From JAPLDA01 sp043787975 (GTDB lineage: Bacteria > Bacteroidota > Bacteroidia > AKYH767-A > 2013-40CM-41-45): a DNA stretch of 25,387 bases. The notes beneath the pieces were generated by a model. The model had not been told where the DNA came from. It worked only from the letters and a program-made list of their open reading frames with translations, and ran no database searches. The stretch lies in assembly GCA_043787975.1 (NCBI GenBank), contig JAYVUK010000076.1, positions 1-25,387 of the forward strand, in the 5' to 3' direction. A program made the position numbers and the translations under genes. Of this stretch, positions 1 through 7,542 are shown piece by piece (the stretch's first letter is position 1; each line of letters starts with the position of its first letter).

Positions 1-120
1 TAAGTAGAGATTTTGAGTACTTATTGGAATCCAGTCAAGCCATGATTTATTTGGCTTCCTTAAGATTATTATTGAATAAAATTTAAACAGTTACTAAAAT
101 GTTAAAAATCAACTTTCTTT

Positions 121-1953
121 CTAATCCATGACAACCAGTTTGCCTGATTTTATTTTGTTTCCATCTTTTGAAATCCTATAGAGATACGTTCCGCTGTTCA
201 AAGTCTCCCTGTTGAAGACAAAGTTTCCGGGAGAAATATTTTTATAACTACGAACAAGTGTTCCTAAAATATCATAAACAGTAATTTCAAATGTACCGTG
301 TTTTACAGAAGGAAGATTCAGGATTGTATAATCATGAAATGGATTCGGGTAAACGCTGATTGATTTTGCAATCGCATCCAAATCATTTACTAATGTGCTT
401 TGGTAAGTGGTAAAACATGAATTAAAATAAAGTTGGATTTCATCATCTGCTTGTTTCAAAAGTGCAAGGGAAGAGTCAGGTCCATCAGCAGTTGTTCGTG
501 CCCAAACAGCAGCTGTAGTAATGCATTGCAATACTTCTCCGGGCAAGAGAGTAAACGAACCGGCAGACATCAGAAATCTTATGTCACCGGGATTGTTACC
601 GGCAGTAACTTCATCCCATGCAAATTGTGGGACATGATTGGTTCCCCATCCTGTTGGATCAGAAGTTCCTGGAAACATAAAATCACATGGTGTATTTGTA
701 TGACCAGCTCCAGCACCATGTCCATCGCCACCATAAGTTATTGTATTTCCATCCTTCCAGATTCCGCGCAGGTAATTATAATAATCCGCAGCATTTTGAG
801 GATATCCTGTAACCGATGCATCATTGTTATAAAAAACAAATTTTGACATGATGATTGTTTCAGGCAAAACAGTGTCTGGTATTGTATCCATCAAACCTGT
901 TACCGTATTCAATTGAAAAGTGCAATCGATGCAACCGTCCCTGTCGTTATCAGATGCGTCTCCGAGATCAGCCTGTGGTCCTTGTAAAATATCAACTCCA
1001 ACTGCAGGAGGGTTGAGACCATAACCATCTGGAAGATCATCGTTAGCGTCTCCATTGTAACAATATCCCATTCCTCTTGCGACATCACAACCCACATAAT
1101 CGTCAAGAGGATTTCCCAGATCAGGATCAACCCATTGCCCAAAATAGGTGGAATCAATCTCGTTGGTAGAGTAATTGATTATTTTATATTGATAAAAAGT
1201 TGCATTGTCTAAATTTGGTATTCCTGAATTAAATGCAAATGCCTGCGCCTGGATTTCTAAACCCAATGCAGCTCCTCCGGTTTCTCCATGAACATTTGCC
1301 GCATCATTAAAGACCCACCAAATGGTTTGATCACCATGTAAGTTGTCGCAGCAATTTGGCGAACCTGAAAAATCATAAGCAGGATAATCACCATCAGAGA
1401 CGTTGTATAGCCCATCTCCATTCACATCAACAAAAGGCGCGAGCGCGTGAGACTGGTTGTCAATTCCCATTCCGGGCCAATTTTGAATATCCGGAGTCAG
1501 TGTTCCGCTTGTAATGAAATCAGTAACTTCCTGTCGTGTTATTTTCCAATGGCGATCATAATGAAGACAATTAGAATCCACCGGTTCATTATCTATAGGT
1601 CCGGCAAAAAAATCACATCCACTTTGCCTGTATGTTTGTGCAGCAACTTTTAAATTATTTCCTAAATCTTTTTCTCCAATCCACAATGCGCCGGCAAAAA
1701 GTGAATGTTTCCCTGATCCTTTTGGTACTTCATATCGCGCATTGCCAATTAAATCCCACCACATGTCTCCGTTGATGAAAATAGGTGCTCTGACATTTCC
1801 GATATCAAGATCTGCGATGGATGTGGAACAAGTACAACCTGCCGGAGCAGCAGAGGTTTGATGAATTAGTGTATGATTTATATTTTCTTTTGCCTGAACG
1901 GACGAAATAAAAAGTAGGGCAAGAATGGAAATTACGTATTTCTTTTTCATCAT
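121..1953 (-). CDS. Secreted protein with T9SS type A sorting domain
   Basis: The 610-residue product starts with a Sec signal peptide (MMKKKYVISILALLFISSVQA, cleavage near residue 22). It ends in a typical type A T9SS C-terminal domain: SVYPNPF near residue 535, then a beta-rich stretch with DILGTLVRSY and a terminal GKLVVMD. It is therefore expected to cross the outer membrane through the type IX system and lose this tail. The middle has many Asp/Asn/Gly-rich loops (DVNGDGLYNVSDGDYP, SDNDRDGCIDC) that look like calcium-binding turns. I recognise no catalytic domain, so the function beyond secretion or surface display is unknown. It is the last minus-strand gene on this side and is separated from recN by a heptanucleotide repeat. 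The ATG is followed at once by the signal peptide, which supports the start. Confidence 0.9.
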   Translation of the reverse strand: MMKKKYVISILALLFISSVQAKENINHTLIHQTSAAPAGCTCSTSIADLDIGNVRAPIFINGDMWWDLIGNARYEVPKGSGKHSLFAGALWIGEKDLGNNLKVAAQTYRQSGCDFFAGPIDNEPVDSNCLHYDRHWKITRQEVTDFITSGTLTPDIQNWPGMGIDNQSHALAPFVDVNGDGLYNVSDGDYPAYDFSGSPNCCDNLHGDQTIWWVFNDAANVHGETGGAALGLEIQAQAFAFNSGIPNLDNATFYQYKIINYSTNEIDSTYFGQWVDPDLGNPLDDYVGCDVARGMGYCYNGDANDDLPDGYGLNPPAVGVDILQGPQADLGDASDNDRDGCIDCTFQLNTVTGLMDTIPDTVLPETIIMSKFVFYNNDASVTGYPQNAADYYNYLRGIWKDGNTITYGGDGHGAGAGHTNTPCDFMFPGTSDPTGWGTNHVPQFAWDEVTAGNNPGDIRFLMSAGSFTLLPGEVLQCITTAAVWARTTADGPDSSLALLKQADDEIQLYFNSCFTTYQSTLVNDLDAIAKSISVYPNPFHDYTILNLPSVKHGTFEITVYDILGTLVRSYKNISPGNFVFNRETLNSGTYLYRISKDGNKIKSGKLVVMD

Positions 1954-2036
1954 TTAAGTTTAGTGACTTAAAGATTCAAAAGAAAAAAATCGGAATGCAA
2001 ATCAAAGTTTGTGATAAATATACAAGTCTAAGGAGC

Positions 2037-2105
2037 GTTTAAGGTTTAAAGTTTAATGTTTAATGTTTAAGGTTGTTGCTCTTTTTTAAACTTTAAACCT
2101 TAAAC
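2037..2105. repeat. Heptanucleotide tandem repeat folded as an inverted repeat
   Basis: Positions 2037-2071 are five 7-base units: GTTTAAG, GTTTAAA, GTTTAAT, GTTTAAT, GTTTAAG. The first 19 bases (2037-2055) are repeated as an exact reverse complement at 2087-2105, so the stretch could form a 19-bp hairpin with a 31-nt loop. It lies between recN and the downstream T9SS gene on the same strand, so it could act as a terminator or processing site for recN mRNA. That role is inference. Confidence 0.75.
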
Positions 2106-2132
2106 ATTAGACATAAACTTGGTTCGGAAAAG

Positions 2133-3794
2133 CTAGTTTTTCAATAACTCCTTCGCGTTTTCGATGGCGACAGCCGATGGTTTTTCACCACTCAGCATTT
2201 TTGCAATCTCCACGATTCGCTCGTCAGCATTGAGTTTTCGGACTTTTGTAAATGTTTTTTTACCGGTCACTTCCTTGTAAACAAAATAATGTGATTCGCC
2301 GCGTCCTGCAATTTGTGGTAAATGTGTGATCGTAATTAGCTGGTGTTGCTTCGACATATTTTTTAAAACACGCACGACATTCACAGCAGTCTCTCCGGAA
2401 ATTCCGGTGTCTATCTCATCAAAAATAATGGTCGGTAATTCAATCAGTTTTGCAACGGAAGATTTAATACACAACATCAGCCTGCTTAACTCGCCACCGG
2501 AAGCGACTTTGCTAATATCAGAGTAAGCAACACCTTTGTTCGCAGAAAATAGAAAACGAATCTGGTCAATTCCATTTGTGTTTAAATTGTCATCATTCAA
2601 AATTGTGTTTTCAATTTTGAGAATGGCATTCGGCAAACTCACTTCCGACAACAATTTCTTAATCTCGGTTTCAATAACAGGAATTGCTTTGTTACGATTA
2701 CCTGAAATGCGATGCGCCAACGCAATGAGATTTTTCTTTAAGTCAGCCACACGTTTTTCAAGCTGACTGATTTTTTCCTCGAGTGAACTAATGGTTTGTA
2801 ATTTGTTCTCGAATTCTACTTTCAGTTTCAATAGCTCATCGATGTTCTTGACACGATGCTTTTGCTGAAGTTTGTAAATTACATTTAATCGTTCGTTGAT
2901 GAGTTCAACACGCTTTGGATCAAAATTTATTTCTTCACTGATGGCTTCAATTTCGTTGCTGACGTCCTTCAGTTCAATAGTTACACTCTTGATTCGCCCT
3001 GCAATTTCTTCCAACTTCGAATTGTACTTAGTAATTGAATTGATCGAACCTGTAAGTTGACTGAGTTGGTTCAGAATGGTGTTGTCGCCGATGGATAAAG
3101 CTGAGAGCGCTGTGGTCAAGGCAGATTTAATTTCTTCTGAATGCGTGAGTGTTTGTAATTCTTCTTCGAGCTTTTCCTGTTCACCCGGAACAAGATTTGC
3201 TTCGTCCAGTTCATTAAAGAGGAATTGAAAATAATCGAGATCAGCTTTTGATTTCTTTTCTTCCTCAACAAGATTATCGAACTCGGTACTTAGTGATTGA
3301 AACTGGTGAAAGTGATTTTTATATTCAGTCAGTAATTTTTCATGTTGTGCAAATGCATCCACCACCGAAAGCTGGAAGTTACTTTTGTTCAGCAACAACG
3401 TTTCGTGCTGCGAATGAATATCAACCAGGAACAAACCAAGTTCTTTGAGTTGACTTAGCGTAACCGGTGTATCGTTAATGAATGATCGCGATTTTCCTTC
3501 GCTGCTGATTTCCCGGCGAATGGTGACGTGTTCTTCGAAATCCAGTTCATGTTGTTTGAAAAAGTCTGACAGGTTTTTTTCATCTGCATCAAACCGTCCT
3601 TCAACAATGCATTTTTTTGACGCATCCAAGAGCGCAGAAGTATCAGCACGATTCCCGAGTAACAATGACAAAGCACCAAGCAGGATGGACTTTCCGGCTC
3701 CCGTTTCACCGGTTACAATGTTGAGACCTTTGTCAAACTCCAGTTCGAGGTGATCGATCAACGCATAGTTTTGAATGAAAATATTTTTTAACAT
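2133..3794 (-). CDS. recN: DNA repair protein RecN
   Basis: RecN is an SMC-like ATPase acting in double-strand break repair. The 553-residue length is normal for the family. The N-terminus MLKNIFIQNYALIDHLELEF is typical and fixes the start. Walker A is GETGAGKS near residue 30. A long coiled-coil centre (about 150-380, rich in Glu/Lys/Leu) is followed by the ABC signature ASGGELSRLM near 430 and Walker B IIFDEIDTG near 460, with ITHLPQIA as the switch region. All key motifs are present, so the gene looks functional. In many Bacteroidota recN follows coaBC and porD (from memory); here a GNAT gene on the same strand and a YwqK-like gene on the other strand lie between. The gap to the GNAT gene is filled by a seven-base repeat. 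Confidence 0.97.
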   Translation of the reverse strand: MLKNIFIQNYALIDHLELEFDKGLNIVTGETGAGKSILLGALSLLLGNRADTSALLDASKKCIVEGRFDADEKNLSDFFKQHELDFEEHVTIRREISSEGKSRSFINDTPVTLSQLKELGLFLVDIHSQHETLLLNKSNFQLSVVDAFAQHEKLLTEYKNHFHQFQSLSTEFDNLVEEEKKSKADLDYFQFLFNELDEANLVPGEQEKLEEELQTLTHSEEIKSALTTALSALSIGDNTILNQLSQLTGSINSITKYNSKLEEIAGRIKSVTIELKDVSNEIEAISEEINFDPKRVELINERLNVIYKLQQKHRVKNIDELLKLKVEFENKLQTISSLEEKISQLEKRVADLKKNLIALAHRISGNRNKAIPVIETEIKKLLSEVSLPNAILKIENTILNDDNLNTNGIDQIRFLFSANKGVAYSDISKVASGGELSRLMLCIKSSVAKLIELPTIIFDEIDTGISGETAVNVVRVLKNMSKQHQLITITHLPQIAGRGESHYFVYKEVTGKKTFTKVRKLNADERIVEIAKMLSGEKPSAVAIENAKELLKN

Positions 3795-3840
3795 AATTTT
3801 TTAGTTCAATAGTTTAACGGTTCATTAGTTCATTGAAAAT

Positions 3841-3910
3841 TGGTCATTGGTCATTGGTCATTAGTCATTAGTTATTAGTTATTAGTTCTTAGTTCTTAGT
3901 TCTTAGTTGA
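3841..3910. repeat. Ten-unit degenerate heptanucleotide tandem repeat
   Basis: Ten consecutive 7-base units read TGGTCAT x3, TAGTCAT, TAGTTAT x2, TAGTTCT x3, TAGTTGA. Unit types change by one or two bases at a time along the array, as expected from stepwise unit duplication and mutation. The array overlaps the 3' end of the GNAT gene, whose last codons and stop (3889-3891, minus strand) are made of repeat units, and it fills most of the spacer before recN. Confidence 0.85.
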
Positions 3911-4434
3911 TGCTCGCTCAGTAGGTTTAATTTCATAAGGAAATCTTCATCTTCTGCAGCGCCGAGTTTGAATTTTTTTGTCCCGAAAATTTCGAAACCA
4001 TAACTGACATAAAAATTCATAGCTTTTTTATTTTCGTTGTTCACACCCAACCAGAGCCAGTGGTTGTCTTCTCCTTTAGCCAGTTCAATGCAACGATCCA
4101 TCAACAACTTCCCGATTTTCTTTTTTTGATATTCTTCCTTTACATAAATCCGTTCAATCTCAATGGCTTTTTCTCCTTTGAAGTCTTCGTACGTCCGGTC
4201 TCTGCGCATCTTTGCATAGCCAATTGTATGCGCATCTTCCAGGGCAAGTAAGAATAAATTTCCTGAAGTGTCAGCTAAGTCTTTGTAAATTTTTTTCTCA
4301 TCGAACGCTTCGTTCATGTAGAGCTGCATGTCTTCTTCCGTGTTTACATCTCTCCACGTCTCATAAAAAGTGATACGCCCGATTTCAGCAACAGCAGCAG
4401 CATCAACAAGTGAAGCAATTTTTAAAGCAATCAT
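3889..4434 (-). CDS. GNAT family N-acetyltransferase
   Basis: A 181-residue GCN5-related acetyltransferase that would move an acetyl group from acetyl-CoA to an unknown amine. I chose the ATG at 4434 (MIALKIASLVDAAAVAEIGR), because the family fold begins there; a longer frame from 4488 adds 18 residues (MIHPDCLFCTTRIQITID) unlike the family. Beta4/alpha3 motif A is visible as IERIYVKEEYQKKKIGKLLM, although the pyrophosphate-binding loop reads QKKKIG rather than the usual Q/RxxGxG. Motif B follows as WLWLGVNNENKKAMNFY and YGFEIFG, typical of GNATs. The C-terminal residues (LRTKN) are encoded by the heptanucleotide repeat, so the end of the protein has probably been altered by repeat growth. 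It may be co-transcribed with recN. Substrate unknown. Confidence 0.88.
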   Translation of the reverse strand: MIALKIASLVDAAAVAEIGRITFYETWRDVNTEEDMQLYMNEAFDEKKIYKDLADTSGNLFLLALEDAHTIGYAKMRRDRTYEDFKGEKAIEIERIYVKEEYQKKKIGKLLMDRCIELAKGEDNHWLWLGVNNENKKAMNFYVSYGFEIFGTKKFKLGAAEDEDFLMKLNLLSEHQLRTKN

Positions 4435-4507
4435 GTCAATCGTAATTTGTATTCTTGTAGTGCAAAATAAACAATCAGGATGAATCATTTTTGTCCGCGA
4501 AAGAATT

Positions 4508-4515
4508 TATTTTTG
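4508..4515 (+). promoter_or_regulatory. Bacteroidota -7 promoter box for the YwqK-like gene
   Basis: TATTTTTG matches the Bacteroidota sigma-ABfr -7 consensus TAnnTTTG exactly and lies 21 bases before the ATG at 4537. A TTTG at 4490-4493 could be the -33 element, although the spacing is shorter than usual. The 102-bp region is shared with the divergent GNAT gene. Confidence 0.5.
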
Positions 4516-4536
4516 CACATCTAAAATGTCATTGAT

Positions 4537-5268
4537 ATGAAAAAAATATTGATTTCTCTCGTATCTCTTTTTCCCTTGGTTTCAATCGCTCAAAATGCAG
4601 AAGTGAAAACTCCAAGTAAGGCGGATACAATCATCACCAAAGATCTCTTGAATCCGAACCGCGAGTTTTGGATCATCCATTCCAGGAAAGGAAACCTGAA
4701 AGAGCAGGGATTTATGCTGCATGGAAAAAAGGACGGAGTGTGGCGTGAATACAGCGATCTGAATGGCGAGATCATCAAAATCACCGAGTACGAGAATGAT
4801 GTTGTAAACGGAGCGTCTGTTTTTTTTAACAACAGCGGTACGATCCAGGCAGATGAAACGTACTGGAACACAAAGAAACAAGGACAACGAACTACGTTCG
4901 GTAACTTTGGCGGAAGAATGAAGCTGTTCGAGAATTACAAGGATGATGTTCTTGATGGAACACGAAAATCATTTTATGATGATGGTAAAATCCAGGAAGA
5001 GGGAGTTTACAAAAACGGTCAGCGGGACGGATTAACAACATGGTTTTTTCAAAACGGAAACCCTTCAATGGAATATATGTATCAAAATGGTAATTTGGAA
5101 GGACCGGCAAAGGTCTATGAAGAGGACAGTCATTTAAAGCAGGAGGGGCTTTATAAAAATAACAACGAAGAAGGGGAGTGGAAAGAGTATAAAGATTCTG
5201 TACTCGTTAAAAGGATTATTTACAGGCAAGGACAAATTCTCAGGGAAGTGCCTGTGAAGAAGAAATAA
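4537..5268 (+). CDS. MORN-repeat / YwqK-family exported protein
   Basis: The 243-residue product has a signal peptide (MKKILISLVSLFPLVSIAQ). It then carries about six tandem units of roughly 22-25 residues with the pattern G-x-x-x-G-x-W-x-x-Y or D-G-x-x-x-x-F/Y-x-x-G-x-I-Q, for example HGKKDGVWREY, DDGKIQEEGVYKNGQRDG and NGNPSMEYMYQNGNLEG. These are MORN-variant repeats of the kind databases call toxin-antitoxin system YwqK family antitoxin. No toxin gene is adjacent and the protein is exported, so an antitoxin role is doubtful; a periplasmic or surface scaffold is equally possible. The gene converges on porD with no intergenic base between the two stop codons. A paralogue lies at 20570-21340. 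Confidence 0.85.
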   Translation: MKKILISLVSLFPLVSIAQNAEVKTPSKADTIITKDLLNPNREFWIIHSRKGNLKEQGFMLHGKKDGVWREYSDLNGEIIKITEYENDVVNGASVFFNNSGTIQADETYWNTKKQGQRTTFGNFGGRMKLFENYKDDVLDGTRKSFYDDGKIQEEGVYKNGQRDGLTTWFFQNGNPSMEYMYQNGNLEGPAKVYEEDSHLKQEGLYKNNNEEGEWKEYKDSVLVKRIIYRQGQILREVPVKKK

Positions 5269-6171
5269 TTATTTCGGTCCTGAAATGGTGTTGTATTTAC
5301 TTGTGTGAGCAGGGTCAACCAAGTTTAGAACCTGGACTACCTGGTTCTTTTCATCTGTTGTAGCGGCTCCAAAAAGGTTCACCAACTCATCCGACTTTGC
5401 ATCAAAAAATATTTGCATCAGGTAGGAGTTAGGTTTATCCTGGTAAACTTTTTTCAACTCTTTTACGCTTTCCAACACGACAGCCCGGCTCTCGGCCAAT
5501 GTCTCCGACATTTTATCGAAGCCAAGCCGGTGGTATTTGTAAAGAGAAGTGCGAAGAGGTCTGAATGAAACATTCAAAATATTTTCTGTAATCCAGTATC
5601 GGTTTTGTGTGGTTTCATATGCTTTCCATCCTTTGTCGGGAAGGTTCTGCGCAGCACTCACAATGGTTTGGGCTTTTGCGAAATAAGGAGATCCCCCGTT
5701 TTCAGAATAGGTATCGTAATCAAATCCAATGATCAGGTTTGCATAATAAGCAAGTACTGCTGTGAGGTTCGAAGAAACCGATGCTTCATCATATTCCAAT
5801 GTCTGGTCCTGTACATATCGAAACGTAAAATCTTTGTCAAGAATATTGAGGAGTGGGGCTTTGTAAGAAGTTTTGTACACAGGTCTGCTGGTGGAAACCT
5901 GGATGGTCGCGTCAAACTGATCGGTGGATAAGCGGCTTTTTACATTGATCAAAATGCTGCATTCAATCCGTTCCTGATTCAGAAAATTATCCTGCGTCCA
6001 TTTACGGTTGTTGAGGAATTCACGAATGGCAGTCTGCAACGTTTCGTAGATGGACTTATCACTGGCGCCAATGGTTGGTGTAATGACGGAAACCTGGCAG
6101 TTGAGCTCCTGCGATGAAGCCTGAAGAACGATGGTTGCAAACGCAAGGGAAAGAAGAATTTTTCTGAACAT
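5269..6171 (-). CDS. porD: PorD / DUF4835 family protein (T9SS accessory)
   Basis: A 300-residue exported protein with signal peptide MFRKILLSLAFATIVLQASS and mature start QELNCQVSVI. The opening ELNCQVSV and the internal motifs LQTAIREFLNNRKWT, ERIECSILINV, LTAVLAYYANLIIGFDYDTY and GSPYFAKAQTIV are characteristic of DUF4835, named PorD after its link with the type IX secretion and gliding apparatus. Its exact biochemical role is not established. It lies 30 bp downstream of coaBC on the same strand, the usual partner in this phylum, and is probably co-transcribed with it. Length is normal and no damage is visible. The presence of T9SS cargo at both ends of this block fits a functional T9SS in the host. 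Confidence 0.9.
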   Translation of the reverse strand: MFRKILLSLAFATIVLQASSQELNCQVSVITPTIGASDKSIYETLQTAIREFLNNRKWTQDNFLNQERIECSILINVKSRLSTDQFDATIQVSTSRPVYKTSYKAPLLNILDKDFTFRYVQDQTLEYDEASVSSNLTAVLAYYANLIIGFDYDTYSENGGSPYFAKAQTIVSAAQNLPDKGWKAYETTQNRYWITENILNVSFRPLRTSLYKYHRLGFDKMSETLAESRAVVLESVKELKKVYQDKPNSYLMQIFFDAKSDELVNLFGAATTDEKNQVVQVLNLVDPAHTSKYNTISGPK

Positions 6172-6201
6172 AGAGTGGAAGAAATTTAACGCAAAGAAAA
6201 A

Positions 6202-7404
6202 TTATTTATTTAATCGTAAGACGATTGCTGCAACAATATCTTTTGCAACCTCTTTTTTTGATTTCAATGCAAAGTCGGTTTGCTTAAACGACTTGTCAAT
6301 GATACTTATTTTATTGGTGTCGGTTTGAAAACCGGCTCCCGCATCATTCAATGAATTGAGAATGATCATGTCAAGATTTTTCTTTTTGATTTTAATCTTT
6401 GCATTTTCAACTTCATGGTCGGTTTCCAGGGCAAAGCCGATGAGCAGATGATCGTTCTTTTTCCGTTCCCCCAATTCAGTGAGAATGTCTTTTGTTTTTA
6501 CCAAATCAAGTTGGTACCCGTTTTCTTTCTTCTTGATCTTTTTATCGCTTGCATGTTCCGGCTTGTAATCAGCCACGGCAGCCGACATGATGGTAATATC
6601 AGCATCATCAAAATGACGCATACATGCGTTATACATTTCATCAGCTGACTCCACATCGATGCGATGAATGCTGCCGTTGTGAATGGATAAAGAAGAAGGG
6701 CCTGTGATGAGAGTTACTTCAGCTCCGTTTGCTGCAAACTCTTCTGCCAAAGCGAAACCCATTTTTCCGGATGAGCGGTTCCCGATGAACCGGACAGGAT
6801 CAATGTTTTCGTAGGTTGGCCCGGCGGTTACTAAAATTTTTTTTTTAGTCAGCGGAAGTTTTTTCGAAAAATGTTGTTGAAGTACAGAGACAATTTTTTC
6901 CGGTTCTTCCATTCTTCCTTCACCGATTAATCCGCTGGCAAGCTCGCCATCAGTTGGAGAAATAATTTTATTGCCAAATGAAATCAACCGCTGAATATTT
7001 TGTTGTGTAGAAGGATGTTTCCACATGTCGAGATCCATTGCAGGAGCCATATAAACAGGACATTTTGCAGAAAGATAAACAGCTTGTAAAAGATTGTCGC
7101 AGATACCTCCGGCTATTTTCGCGATGGTGTCAGCTGTTGCAGGAGCGATGAGTAATACATCGGCCCATAAACCTAATTCAACATGATTGTTCCATTCACC
7201 GGTTCCGGGTTTTGAAAATTCTGAATACACTGGATTCTTTGACAGGACTGAGAGCGTAAGCGGAGTGATAAATTCTTTCGCTGAAGAACTCATGACCACT
7301 TTTACTTCAGCTCCTTCTTTTACCAACAGGCGAACAAGAAAGGCAGCTTTGTAAGCAGCAATGCTTCCTGTAACTCCAAGAAGAATTTTTTTACCTTTTA
7401 ACAT
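6202..7404 (-). CDS. coaBC: Bifunctional phosphopantothenoylcysteine decarboxylase / phosphopantothenate-cysteine ligase
   Basis: CoaBC carries out two consecutive steps of coenzyme A synthesis: ligation of cysteine to 4'-phosphopantothenate, then FMN-dependent decarboxylation. The 400-residue length is standard. I start at ATG 7404 (MLKGKKILLGVTGSIAAYKA); the open frame continues to 7470, but the extra 22 residues are not family-like. The CoaC half (about 1-180) has GVTGSIAAYKA, the catalytic-His region WNNHVELGLWAD, PATADTIAKIAGGICDNLL and the clamp PAMDLDMW, where many relatives have PAMN. The CoaB half has ILVTAGPTYENIDPVRFIGN, SSGKMG, ITGPSSL, the DKKIKKK loop and LIGFALET. It begins an operon with porD. 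Confidence 0.96.
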   Translation of the reverse strand: MLKGKKILLGVTGSIAAYKAAFLVRLLVKEGAEVKVVMSSSAKEFITPLTLSVLSKNPVYSEFSKPGTGEWNNHVELGLWADVLLIAPATADTIAKIAGGICDNLLQAVYLSAKCPVYMAPAMDLDMWKHPSTQQNIQRLISFGNKIISPTDGELASGLIGEGRMEEPEKIVSVLQQHFSKKLPLTKKKILVTAGPTYENIDPVRFIGNRSSGKMGFALAEEFAANGAEVTLITGPSSLSIHNGSIHRIDVESADEMYNACMRHFDDADITIMSAAVADYKPEHASDKKIKKKENGYQLDLVKTKDILTELGERKKNDHLLIGFALETDHEVENAKIKIKKKNLDMIILNSLNDAGAGFQTDTNKISIIDKSFKQTDFALKSKKEVAKDIVAAIVLRLNK

Positions 7405-7459
7405 GAATGAAAAACAAAATTTATGAGGGAACGAAGATAAGAATTTGGGTGGTAGCATT

Positions 7460-7540
7460 GCTGTTGTCATGCTGAACTTGTTTCAGCATCTCATTTAAAT
7501 AAGAGATTCCGATCCCGATAAAATGGGGACATCATGACAG
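7460..7540. repeat. Palindrome-rich intergenic element
   Basis: The spacer between the 893-residue T9SS gene and coaBC holds ATGCTGAA-cttgt-TTCAGCAT (7469-7489), an 8-bp stem with a 5-nt loop. Short outer arms GTCATG (7466-7471) and CATGAC (7533-7538) flank it, with CCCGAT/ATGGGG-like segments between. I recall similar 'tgctgaacttgtttcagca' units scattered in many Bacteroidota genomes; only the palindrome itself is visible here. Confidence 0.55.
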
Positions 7541-7542
7541 CA

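Noticed and set aside
37..57. AAGCCA...TGGCTT hairpin downstream of the first T9SS gene
   Set aside because: Only six base pairs with a 9-nt loop and no T-rich tract on the minus strand; too weak to call a terminator.
3841..3910. CRISPR array
   Set aside because: Seven-base units without spacers; a simple tandem repeat, and no cas genes are present.
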